NCBI GenBank assembly: GCA_029262935.1
Contig: JAJCYK010000542.1
Location: 1-6,023 of the forward strand
Direction of reading: 5' to 3'
Origin: Cytophagales bacterium
Lineage (GTDB): Bacteria; Bacteroidota; Bacteroidia; Cytophagales; Cyclobacteriaceae
Length of the DNA stretch: 6,023 bases
Below the pieces are notes generated by a model that saw nothing but the letters and a program-made list of their open reading frames with translations, had not been told where the DNA came from and did not search any database. The position numbers were made by a program, and so were the translations under genes. Positions 1 through 6,023 of the stretch are shown here, one piece after another; position 1 is the first letter of the stretch; each line of letters begins with the position of its first letter.

Positions 1-93
1 GCCACAAAATTGCAGAAAGAGGCCTATGAGGAATACCTTCCATCAATTGATGATTTCCCTATTGAAAAAGTACTGAATGCATTACAGTTATAA
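1..93 (+). CDS. C-terminal end of an unidentified protein (5' end outside window)
   Basis: An open frame enters from the left edge and ends with TAA at 91-93, giving 30 residues that finish in IEKVLNALQL. The tail is mixed charged and hydrophobic, rich in Glu, Tyr and Leu, with no motif that identifies a family. The case for a real gene is that the frame ends only two bases before the start of the HAD gene, the tight spacing expected inside an operon, and the residue composition looks like a normal soluble protein. The function cannot be told from this fragment. Confidence 0.6.
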   Translation, partial: ATKLQKEAYEEYLPSIDDFPIEKVLNALQL

Positions 94-95
94 CC

Positions 96-941
96 ATGGA
101 ACGAAACTCATTTTTGAAATTAGTTAAGAACTACAAGGCCGTTTTTTTAGATTCTTACGGTGTGCTTAAAACCCATCACGGGTTAATTAAAGGGGTAGAA
201 AATACCCTTGACTTGCTTCGATCACAGGGTATACGTTTTAAAATTTTAACCAATGATGCCAGCAGAAGCCGTCAACAGCAGGTAGAAAAATTTAATGAAC
301 TGGGATTGACAGGACTAACTACAGAGGAAATCATTACCTCGGGAACCTTAGCAAGACATTTTATTGAAGACAAAAACTTGCAAGGCAGTATCGCTTATTT
401 AGGGACAGATAGTGCGGCTAGTTATATCTTGCAAAGTGGTAGGAAGTCAATCTCTATCAAAGAGGTGGACTTGGAAAATTGTGACGATATAGCTGGGTTC
501 GTGTTTCTAGATGATGAAGGGTTCGATTGGAATACAGACATCAACAAGACCATCAATCTACTGAGAATAAAAAATATCCCGGTGGTGGTCGCGAATTCAG
601 ATAAGTTATACCCTGTTTCTTTTCGAGACGTAGCCGTTGGGACCGGTGGCATAGCCAAATTGGTTGAAAATATACTCGGTAGAAAATTTATTCATTTCGG
701 CAAGCCTGATTCTCAAATGTTTGTGTATGCCTATAATTTACTCTCACCAAGTCAGGATTTTTCTAAAAATGACATTCTAATGGTAGGGGATACTTTGCAA
801 ACGGACATTCTTGGAGGCAATAAGTTTGGACTACGTACAGCCTTGGTACTCACTGGAAATACTTCAAACAGAAAAGCGGATATGCTGATTTCAAGTACGG
901 GAATCATACCTGATTATATATGTGAGTCAATTACCAGCTAG
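96..941 (+). CDS. HAD-superfamily class IIA hydrolase-like protein (NagD/p-nitrophenylphosphatase type)
   Basis: This 281-residue protein has the HAD phosphohydrolase layout with a class II cap. Motif I is FLDSYGVL with the presumed nucleophile D19. Motif II is LTNDASRS with T52 and N53. Motif III is FGKPD with K203. Motif IV is MVGDTLQTD with D232 and D237, which would bind Mg2+. Residues from about 75 to 190 between motifs II and III fit the C2 cap of the IIA subfamily. HAD-IIA proteins are cytoplasmic phosphatases acting on small phosphorylated molecules; the substrate here is unknown. The second motif I position, normally the general acid Asp (DxD), is Tyr21. The related uncharacterised subfamily TIGR01459 is recalled to carry DxWGV there, so this is probably a subfamily trait rather than damage. 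Full length for the family, with no signal peptide. The ATG lies two bases after the previous stop and has no Shine-Dalgarno, so translation is probably coupled or operonic. Confidence 0.88.
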   Translation: MERNSFLKLVKNYKAVFLDSYGVLKTHHGLIKGVENTLDLLRSQGIRFKILTNDASRSRQQQVEKFNELGLTGLTTEEIITSGTLARHFIEDKNLQGSIAYLGTDSAASYILQSGRKSISIKEVDLENCDDIAGFVFLDDEGFDWNTDINKTINLLRIKNIPVVVANSDKLYPVSFRDVAVGTGGIAKLVENILGRKFIHFGKPDSQMFVYAYNLLSPSQDFSKNDILMVGDTLQTDILGGNKFGLRTALVLTGNTSNRKADMLISSTGIIPDYICESITS

Positions 942-1074
942 CCACTTATCTCCTTAATTCAACCATTCGTCCCCCTAGTTCGATCAGGTGGCCTAATATA
1001 AAAATATTGTTCTGGCAATTTCCTGTTATTTCGTGCCAAGACATGAGGTATGTCTTCACTAAAAAAATACTAAT
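942..1074. other. Intergenic gap between HAD gene and histidine kinase
   Basis: These 133 bases hold no convincing gene. GCCAC at the HAD stop codon can pair with GTGGC at 988-992, but the loop is about 40 bases and no T-run follows closely, so a terminator is not supported. A short AT-only inverted repeat (AATAT, four A, ATATT) lies near 995-1008. An in-frame TAA at 1060-1062 bounds the kinase gene on its 5' side. Confidence 0.6.
1007..1034 (+). promoter_or_regulatory. Weak candidate Bacteroidota-type promoter for the kinase gene
   Basis: TTG at 1007-1009 is followed after 17 bases by TATTTCGT at 1027-1034. This partly matches the Bacteroidota sigma-ABfr pattern (TTG around -33, TAnnTTTG around -7), with the TTTG block degenerate. 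It lies about 40 bases upstream of the kinase ATG, which is a reasonable distance. The match is imperfect and short patterns like this occur by chance in AT-rich DNA. Confidence 0.22.
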
Positions 1075-1845
1075 ATGATTTTAACAGAGAACCATACAGG
1101 CTTAATTGCCACGACCAAACTAACTAATACCAGGGTGGGGTTAGAAAAGGATCATACCCATATTCGAGAGCAGTTAGCTCAACGCATAGCTGAATTAAAC
1201 CAATTTGTCTATCATGTCTCTCATGACTTGATGTCTCCGCTTTGCAGTATTCGAGGGTTATTGAACCTTTTGGCTAAAGAACGGCCTGTTGGTCATCAGC
1301 AATACCTTTCTCTAATAGAAGACCGTATAGAACATTTAAACACGTTTACTAGCGAGATTTTAGCATACTCAAAAAACTTGAATTTGGAGCTTAGTTGCGA
1401 ACCTCTGAAATGCCACCAGTTGATTCGTAATAGTTACCAAAAATACCAAGAGATTTACCCGAATCTTAACATTAAATTAAACACCTTCATTGGGAATGGA
1501 CCATTTCATAGTGACCCAAATCGTCTAAGCAATATCTTCAACGTGCTTTTTTCAAATGCTTTCCAATTTGCAGATGCTGAAAAGCCTAACCAACACATTG
1601 ATTTATCTCTTTTTTCAGAAAACTCTTCCTTAGTTATAAAATTTTTAGACAATGGATTGGGCATTCCAAATGAGATAAGGCCTTCTGTAATGGACATATT
1701 TTTTAGAGGCTCTACGGCATCCAAAGGCAATGGTTTGGGGCTGTATATATTAAAGCAAGCAGTTGATAAATTACAGGGTACTGTGACAATTGAAAGTAAA
1801 GAAAGTTTGTACACAGAATTCATCATCAGATTGCCCTTAAATTAG
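1075..1845 (+). CDS. Small cytoplasmic sensor-less histidine kinase (HisKA + HATPase_c)
   Basis: A 256-residue two-component histidine kinase core. Residues 23-45 look helical and may form a short coiled coil into the dimerisation helix. The H-box is VSHDLMSP with phospho-acceptor H50 and acidic D51, and the second HisKA helix covers roughly 75-100. The ATP-binding domain follows: N-box around N153-N161 (FSNAF), G1 box DNGLGIP (D192-G196), F-box at F209-F210 and G2 box GNGLGL (G218-G222). All catalytic motifs appear intact, so it should autophosphorylate and pass phosphate to a response regulator. No PAS, GAF or HAMP domain or membrane span is present; only about 40 residues precede the H-box region, whereas relatives usually carry long sensor parts. 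An in-frame stop 13 bases upstream of the ATG rules out an N-terminal extension in this frame. The start has an A-rich leader and no Shine-Dalgarno. No response regulator gene lies in the window, so it is an orphan here. Confidence 0.88.
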   Translation: MILTENHTGLIATTKLTNTRVGLEKDHTHIREQLAQRIAELNQFVYHVSHDLMSPLCSIRGLLNLLAKERPVGHQQYLSLIEDRIEHLNTFTSEILAYSKNLNLELSCEPLKCHQLIRNSYQKYQEIYPNLNIKLNTFIGNGPFHSDPNRLSNIFNVLFSNAFQFADAEKPNQHIDLSLFSENSSLVIKFLDNGLGIPNEIRPSVMDIFFRGSTASKGNGLGLYILKQAVDKLQGTVTIESKESLYTEFIIRLPLN

Positions 1846-1907
1846 ATGCCTACCGGATGATAAAACATTGAAGCCATTACATAGGTAGTGCCCTGTTTTG
1901 TTTTGAC

Positions 1908-1931
1908 GGTTAAGCAACTTGTTGCTTAACC
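1908..1931. repeat. Perfect 11-bp inverted repeat with 2-base centre; possible transcription terminator hairpin or protein-binding site
   Basis: GGTTAAGCAAC at 1908-1918 is the exact reverse complement of GTTGCTTAACC at 1921-1931, with TT between. It begins 62 bases after the kinase stop codon, a plausible place for a terminator stem. The downstream flank (ACTGTTTGC) is only slightly T-rich and lacks a proper T-run, so a canonical intrinsic terminator is not proved. The near-complete symmetry and tiny loop would also suit an operator bound by a dimeric regulator. Confidence 0.6.
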
Positions 1932-2091
1932 ACTGTTTGCATCACGAGTAACAAGAGAATCAACATTTTCCATATTCGAGTAAATAACGCACGCCACTTG
2001 TTAAAAAGCGTGTAGTCATCACCTATAATTCAATTACTCATTGACAACTTAAGTGAGTGGTCTAAAAAGAGTGATTCGCGAACAAAATACA

Positions 2092-2111
2092 AAAATCATG
2101 CGCACGATTTT
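2092..2111. repeat. Near-perfect 20-base palindrome
   Basis: AAAATCATGC at 2092-2101 faces GCACGATTTT at 2102-2111, which matches its reverse complement except at one position. It sits in non-coding DNA about 210 bases upstream of the glycosyltransferase start. It could be a regulator site or chance symmetry. Confidence 0.35.
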
Positions 2112-2322
2112 CGGTTAAAAGTTCAGTGGGATCGACGACAAGACATGCTTATCCTATGAGTGGCATTCATTACCTGTTTAGCGGAATCATTATACTGTAA
2201 ACATTTGATCCTGAGAATTATACCACTTGACCCACATATCTTGTTAGCCGACGATTTTAAGGGCCAAGGCAACAGTTTTCGCACGTACTTTGGTACATAA
2301 TAAAAGTCGAACGAAAACAAAA

Positions 2323-3090
2323 ATGATTATGAGAAATGGTATTATCATCCCTTGTTATAATGAAGCGGATCGCTTGCCTGCAGCGGAATTTAAAACATTC
2401 GCCATTGCTCATAGCGAGTACTTGTTATGTTTTGTAAACGATGGTAGCTCCGATGATACGGTAGCTGTGTTGCAAGCCATCCAAACGGCTGCTCCTGGCA
2501 ACGTTCTCATTGTTGATTTAAAGGAAAATTCAGGCAAGGCCAACGCAGTAAGCCAAGGAGCAAAGCACTTATACCAAAATACTTCAGTAGATAACATCGG
2601 CTTTCTGGATGCAGACCTGGCCACTGATTTTAATGATTATAAAACGTTGGTAGATGAACTAAAAAATTCAAAAGTAGTAATCGGTTCACGACGTGGTGGA
2701 GACGATGAGGGTGTGTCACGCAGTTTACTACGTCAGGTGTTTAGCCACACGATCAAAGTGATGATCCAATTCATTACTCGATTACCCATTGCCGATACTC
2801 AGTGTGGCGCGAAAGTATTTAGCCGTGAATTCATTCCCACTATTTTTAAAACCCCATTTACTTCCAAGTGGTTATTTGATGTGGAGATCTTTCTGAGACT
2901 AAAAGAAGATTTAGGAAAGAAAAGCCTGCTATCCGTATTTACCGAAAAGCCGTTGCAGCGATGGGAGGAAGTTGAAGGATCAAAGCTGAACTTAAAAGAT
3001 TCCTTGATGATCCCTTACAACTTGATCTCGATCTGGGTTCAATATGTGATAGCCGGAAACTTGAAACGACCTACTTTAGGCATAAACTAA
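2323..3090 (+). CDS. GT2 family glycosyltransferase, polyprenyl-phosphate hexose synthase type (DPM1/ALG5-like)
   Basis: A 255-residue GT-A fold enzyme predicted to transfer a hexose from a nucleotide sugar to a polyprenyl (undecaprenyl-type) phosphate at the inner face of the cytoplasmic membrane. Visible motifs are IIIPCYNEADRLP at 7-19, FVNDGSSDDT with D40, the metal-binding DAD at 96-98, IGSRRGG near 120-126, DTQCGAK at 158-164 and FDVE at 185-188, followed by RWEEVEGSK. The DTQCG and FDVE motifs with a basic W-E-GSK tail are typical of dolichyl-phosphate glucose/mannose synthases. There is no C-terminal membrane anchor, as in the short DPM1 class. The sugar cannot be read from sequence. 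ATG 2323 (or 2329) is preferred because it places the first beta strand at the N-terminus as in relatives; an upstream in-frame TTG at 2290 would add eleven basic, unstructured residues. The leader is A-rich with no Shine-Dalgarno. The large GT-C-like membrane protein starts 158 bases downstream and could be the user of its product. Confidence 0.88.
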   Translation: MIMRNGIIIPCYNEADRLPAAEFKTFAIAHSEYLLCFVNDGSSDDTVAVLQAIQTAAPGNVLIVDLKENSGKANAVSQGAKHLYQNTSVDNIGFLDADLATDFNDYKTLVDELKNSKVVIGSRRGGDDEGVSRSLLRQVFSHTIKVMIQFITRLPIADTQCGAKVFSREFIPTIFKTPFTSKWLFDVEIFLRLKEDLGKKSLLSVFTEKPLQRWEEVEGSKLNLKDSLMIPYNLISIWVQYVIAGNLKRPTLGIN

Positions 3091-3248
3091 CGAATTGAAC
3101 AAGTTTCAGACTTTAGCAATAAACATCAAACCCATTACCCGTAATATGCTTAAACACCATGATAACGCCCAAATTCAGGTATTAATACTTGCATACCGAG
3201 TTAGGGTTTTCTTTATATTGCACTCATTATTTTTAGCCCTTAATACCT
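3091..3248. other. Intergenic gap between GT2 gene and large membrane protein gene
   Basis: These 158 AT-rich bases have no gene. They include a perfect 10-bp palindrome (3179-3188). TATTTTTA at 3228-3235 resembles the Bacteroidota -7 element but has no TTG at the right distance, so no promoter is called. An in-frame TAG at 3234-3236 sets the 5' limit of the next gene. No clear terminator was seen, so co-transcription with the GT2 gene remains possible. Confidence 0.5.
3179..3188. repeat. 10-bp perfect palindrome GTATTAATAC
   Basis: A fully symmetrical decamer 61 bases before the start of the large membrane protein gene. A regulator half-site pair is possible, but a 10-bp AT-rich palindrome can easily occur by chance. 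Confidence 0.3.
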
Positions 3249-6023
3249 ATGCTCGTAAGTAAGGGAGACCAGAATAGTTCGTATGTCTTTCTGACATTGG
3301 CTATTTGTATTGGTTTACTTTTTCATGGGACTGCCTTTTTTAACACTTTGGAGTCCACCTACGATTACTATGTTCATATATTTTTTGCAGACCACTATCA
3401 AAAGTCCTGGTTTGAACCATGGGAGTATCGCTGGTATACAGGCTTCAGCTTATTCAGCTTTCCACCACTAGTACATCAGCTGATTGCTTTACTCGCTAAT
3501 TTTGGGGGGCTAAAAATTGGTGCCTGGATACTAGCCAACGCAATAATCATCCTTTATGTCGTAGGCATATTTCGGTTCTCAAAACTCATTAGTTTGAATG
3601 AAAAAGCTGCTGGTTACAGTGCTTTAGTAGGTGTGTTTTTACCTTCCACGGTTGAGACGCTCCATTTATTCGGTCAGTTACCCATGATGCTAGGCATCGG
3701 TTGGCTGCTAAATGCATTGCCGGAGATATATCTATGGGTGCGTTACAGAAAACTGCGTTATTATTTTGCTGGTATTACCATAATTGCTGCGGCGGTATGC
3801 TCACATCATGTCACACCGATTTTTGGAACGATCTTTTTCGTACTACCTATAATGGCCACTGCTATGATTGACAAAGCGCAGGCTTTGAAATCGGGTACCA
3901 AATCAATTCCTTGGCAAAAATATTGGGCCTCCTTCAAATCATGTTTTACACCGGTGGTTATTTTTGGTCTTTCTACTATAATGGTTACCATTTTAGTGAT
4001 ATTACCTTACTGGTTATTTTCAAAAAATGATCCCATTGTTCAAGTCCCCATTCCTCATGGATCTCGGGATAATTTTTTCCAAGTTGGCTCCTCCGGTTTG
4101 GTGTTTTTTATTATTCCTTGGGGGTACGTGTTGTTTCTAATTCCTTTCATTTTTTATAGGCTGTTTAGCAGAAGAAACATTTTTATTGGACTTTCATTTG
4201 CCCTTTTGTTTTTATTAGGAACGGGAGGGACCACCCCTATTCCCAAAATGCTACTGGGAGAAAATGCTTTTTCCATTCTCACCTTAGAACGGTTTACTTT
4301 TTGGGCCACCATATGGGCCACCCCGATCTTAGGAGAATTCCTCTGGAGGTTTTTTGAAGGCGATATACGTGAAAAGATGGTGTCCAAATTCAGCGGGTTT
4401 GCCATCAATTTGATAACTGGATTTATGATATCCATCATTTTCGCTAGCGCAGTTTTTGGAATGAATCTCTCAAGTTTTAGACCCACACAACCAGATAAAG
4501 TGAAGATGCTTCCCATAATCAATTTCCTTAACATGGATAAACATTATGAGTGGCGGTATCTTACTTTGGGCTTTGGAGATCAAATGGCATGGCTATCCAC
4601 CAACACCAAGGCATTCACCATTGATGGCAATTATCACAGTGCCCGTAGGGTGCCGGAATTGACTTCCAGAGCTGTAGAGCGTTTAGAAAACTCTAAATAT
4701 CGGGGGTTCGAAGGTTTAGGATCCTTGCAGGAGTTTCTTGCTATTCCAGAAAAATATCATCTAAAGTATATCTTTTCCAATGATAAGTTCTATGACCCCA
4801 TGTTGTTCTTTTCAGGTTGGCACCGAGTAAAAGCATTAAATAATGGTATTATTATATGGGAGAAATCGGATATACCCCCACTACCTACAGTGTTACCCCA
4901 TGGGGAGTTTCCCAAATACCAAAAGCTATGGTGGGGGATTTTGCCATTAACCATTCTATTGACGGCGTTCTTCTGCAATGTGCAATTGCATTGGATTAAC
5001 CATATCAGTCAAAAGAATGCTCAAAGAGATAGTTACTCCAATCCGGAAAGATCACGAGGAACGTTAAATCGCGGGTTCTTCAAAGTCCTTAGCGGTTGGG
5101 TCGTCTTGATGTTAATGATATGTATCGGAGGCAGCTACTATCTTTTCAAGTTACACCAAAAGCAAAACACTCCTACCAAAGTGGTGCTTTCCTATTATGA
5201 TGCCTTGGATTTTAAGGAATTTACCACCAGTCATAGTTATTTCGACCCTGAAAGCGGTTTAACCCTTGATCAATACATGTTGGAGAATTCAGTTTCCGAT
5301 GGTATCGTTGAATCTTACGGGAAGCTTAATATCATTGGGACGAAGTTATTAAATAAAGAAGGTGCATCCGCCACGGTAGCTACCCAATTGGAATGGATCA
5401 CGCCACTAAACGCCTATAGGAAACAAACAATTCATGAAGTCATTAAGCGAGGTAAAAAATGGTACATAGTCCCATCAAAAACAACCCCTCGAAAACCTCC
5501 AGAGCAACTTATTGCCAAGCCGTATTTGAGCTACTTTAATCAACAAAGACGCCGATTGACGGTAGAAGAAACATTTCATGAGGATGTGCTGGATAGGCCT
5601 GTTATTCATATTAAGGAGGCTACATTGATCAAATCGGATGGTCTCTATTCAATCATAGGCCAGGTACAAAACGTTGACAACAATCCAGCTGATATCACGC
5701 TTCATGCCACACTCTTAAATAAGGATAGTTTGAATTTGGCACAGTTCAACGCCAGATTTGTAATAATGCACAAACTTATGCCCAAAGAAGTAACAGCATT
5801 TAGGATCGATTTTACGGAAGAGCGGTGGAAAGATTTGGTAGAAAACCGTACCCCTGTATTTGATCCAATACCTGAGAAAAATATGAGTTTTTCGGATGAA
5901 CCTGGTTTATTCAAAATTGCCGCAGTAGCAAGTATTGCAAAACAGGATATGTATAGAGACTTAACCATCAATGGGTTAAACGTCAAAGAAAATACGGTAC
6001 AAGGAACAGTTTTTAATGCCGGT
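3249..6023 (+). CDS. Large GT-C-like multi-spanning membrane protein with NTF2-like and FxLYD-like C-terminal domains (3' end outside window)
   Basis: One uninterrupted frame runs from ATG 3249 to the last base, 925 residues without a stop, so the gene is 3'-truncated by the window. ATG 3249 is the first possible start after an in-frame TAG at 3234. Residues 1-405 hold roughly a dozen hydrophobic segments (for example 12-32, 91-108, 143-160, 171-206, 232-256, 282-303, 310-326, 384-405). The first outer loop has STYDYYVHIFFADH (D39, H43), then WYTGFSLFSFPPLVH (62-76). That acidic loop followed by G-aromatic-aromatic-PPL is typical of the '6-pyruvoyl-tetrahydropterin synthase-related' membrane family (PF10131-like) and of GT-C glycosyltransferases generally. 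Residues 406-558 form a soluble loop, with a further span at 560-577. An added part follows: a basic linker, a span at 612-634, an NTF2-like domain (645-742), an FxLYD-like beta domain (784-856) and a possible second one from about 905. Likely role: transfer of a sugar from a lipid phosphate on the outer membrane face. This is family-based inference; neither donor nor acceptor is known. Confidence 0.85.
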   Translation, partial: MLVSKGDQNSSYVFLTLAICIGLLFHGTAFFNTLESTYDYYVHIFFADHYQKSWFEPWEYRWYTGFSLFSFPPLVHQLIALLANFGGLKIGAWILANAIIILYVVGIFRFSKLISLNEKAAGYSALVGVFLPSTVETLHLFGQLPMMLGIGWLLNALPEIYLWVRYRKLRYYFAGITIIAAAVCSHHVTPIFGTIFFVLPIMATAMIDKAQALKSGTKSIPWQKYWASFKSCFTPVVIFGLSTIMVTILVILPYWLFSKNDPIVQVPIPHGSRDNFFQVGSSGLVFFIIPWGYVLFLIPFIFYRLFSRRNIFIGLSFALLFLLGTGGTTPIPKMLLGENAFSILTLERFTFWATIWATPILGEFLWRFFEGDIREKMVSKFSGFAINLITGFMISIIFASAVFGMNLSSFRPTQPDKVKMLPIINFLNMDKHYEWRYLTLGFGDQMAWLSTNTKAFTIDGNYHSARRVPELTSRAVERLENSKYRGFEGLGSLQEFLAIPEKYHLKYIFSNDKFYDPMLFFSGWHRVKALNNGIIIWEKSDIPPLPTVLPHGEFPKYQKLWWGILPLTILLTAFFCNVQLHWINHISQKNAQRDSYSNPERSRGTLNRGFFKVLSGWVVLMLMICIGGSYYLFKLHQKQNTPTKVVLSYYDALDFKEFTTSHSYFDPESGLTLDQYMLENSVSDGIVESYGKLNIIGTKLLNKEGASATVATQLEWITPLNAYRKQTIHEVIKRGKKWYIVPSKTTPRKPPEQLIAKPYLSYFNQQRRRLTVEETFHEDVLDRPVIHIKEATLIKSDGLYSIIGQVQNVDNNPADITLHATLLNKDSLNLAQFNARFVIMHKLMPKEVTAFRIDFTEERWKDLVENRTPVFDPIPEKNMSFSDEPGLFKIAAVASIAKQDMYRDLTINGLNVKENTVQGTVFNAG
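5082..5474 (+). other. Domain: extra membrane span plus NTF2-like domain within the GT-C-like protein
   Basis: Residues 612-634 form a strongly hydrophobic helix preceded by a basic stretch (K589, R593, R601, R603, R608), which by the positive-inside rule puts the linker in the cytoplasm and the following part outside. Residues 645-742 begin VVLSYYDALDFKEF, contain LDQYMLEN (673-680) and end GKKWYIVP (735-742). A helix with YYxALDxxxF, then beta strands ending in a W-x-I/V strand, is the pattern of DUF4878/SnoaL-type NTF2-like domains, which are small ligand- or protein-binding cones. Recognised by eye; a profile search would be needed to name the family. Confidence 0.5.
5598..5816 (+). other. 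Domain: FxLYD-like beta-sandwich within the GT-C-like protein
   Basis: Residues 784-856 show the order IHIKEATL, then SIIGQVQNVDNNPADITL, a polar turn, and HKLMPKEVTAFRIDF. A strand with G-x-V-x-N, a strand of substituent changes and a final 'L-x-P-x-E-x-x-x-F-x-I' strand are characteristic of FxLYD-type extracytoplasmic domains, which are found on secreted and membrane proteins and have no known enzymatic role. Confidence 0.45.

Larger units (their letters stand above)
1846..2322. other. 477-base non-coding stretch between kinase and glycosyltransferase genes
   Basis: No frame on either strand shows recognisable protein similarity. The longest minus-strand frame here (65 codons, 2123-2320) has an unremarkable composition, no family motif, and extends into the glycosyltransferase leader, so it is not called. 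The stretch contains a perfect 11-bp inverted repeat (1908-1931) and a near-perfect 20-base palindrome (2092-2111). The last 30 bases before the glycosyltransferase ATG are A-rich, as expected for a Bacteroidota leader. It may hold the terminator of the kinase gene and the promoter of the glycosyltransferase gene, but neither is clear. Confidence 0.55.

Noticed and set aside
941..993. Terminator hairpin after the HAD gene (GCCAC pairing with GTGGC)
   Set aside because: The stem is about 5 bp with a roughly 40-base loop and is followed by A-rich rather than T-rich sequence.
2286..2293. TACTTTGG as a -7 promoter element for the glycosyltransferase gene
   Set aside because: It is close to TAnnTTTG but one base off in spacing, has no TTG about 17-20 bases upstream, and leaves a leader of only about 25 bases.
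2123..2320. 65-codon minus-strand frame in the long intergenic gap
   Set aside because: No family motif, no ribosome-binding or promoter signal, and composition with scattered Cys/Ser/Arg that looks random; it also covers the leader of the glycosyltransferase gene.
2290..2322. Upstream TTG start for the glycosyltransferase
   Set aside because: It adds eleven polar, basic residues that precede the usual family N-terminus; ATG 2323 follows an A-rich leader and fits relatives better.
1846..2322. Insertion sequence or CRISPR remnant in the long gap
   Set aside because: No transposase-like translation, no terminal inverted repeats with flanking target duplication, and no regularly spaced direct repeats were found.
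4154..4534. 126-codon minus-strand frame opposite the large membrane protein
   Set aside because: It is antisense to a continuous 925-codon + strand frame with recognisable family motifs and shows no motif of its own.

Overview
The window looks like a piece of a Bacteroidota chromosome, possibly from the Cytophagales/Cyclobacteriaceae side. The evidence is circumstantial. Start codons lack Shine-Dalgarno sequences and instead follow A-rich leaders. Base composition is moderately AT-rich. The histidine kinase H-box and the membrane glycosyltransferase resemble types common in that phylum. No rRNA, tRNA, insertion sequence or CRISPR array was seen.

Layout, all genes on the + strand: (1) the last 30 codons of an unidentified gene (1-93); (2) two bases later, a HAD-superfamily class IIA phosphatase-like protein (96-941), probably in the same operon; (3) a 133-base gap with a weak promoter candidate; (4) a small soluble histidine kinase with no sensor domain (1075-1845); (5) a 477-base non-coding stretch that contains a perfect 11-bp inverted repeat; (6) a GT2 glycosyltransferase of the polyprenyl-phosphate hexose synthase type (2323-3090); (7) a 158-base gap; (8) a very large membrane protein that starts at 3249 and is still open at the window end, at least 925 residues. 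This last frame covers nearly half of the window.

The most informative part is the 3' half. The GT2 enzyme probably makes a lipid-phosphate-linked sugar at the cytoplasmic face. The large protein begins with a GT-C-like multi-membrane-span region resembling the '6-pyruvoyl-tetrahydropterin synthase-related' membrane family, and such enzymes usually take lipid-phosphate sugars as donors on the outer face. It then carries an unusual C-terminal extension: an extra membrane segment, an NTF2-like domain, an FxLYD-like beta domain and the start of what may be a second one. This suggests a donor-synthase and transferase pair for a cell-envelope glycan, which is inference only. The 5' half (HAD protein, orphan kinase) has no clear functional link to it. 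Nothing in the window proves a wholly new system; the fused GT-C protein is the best candidate for follow-up.
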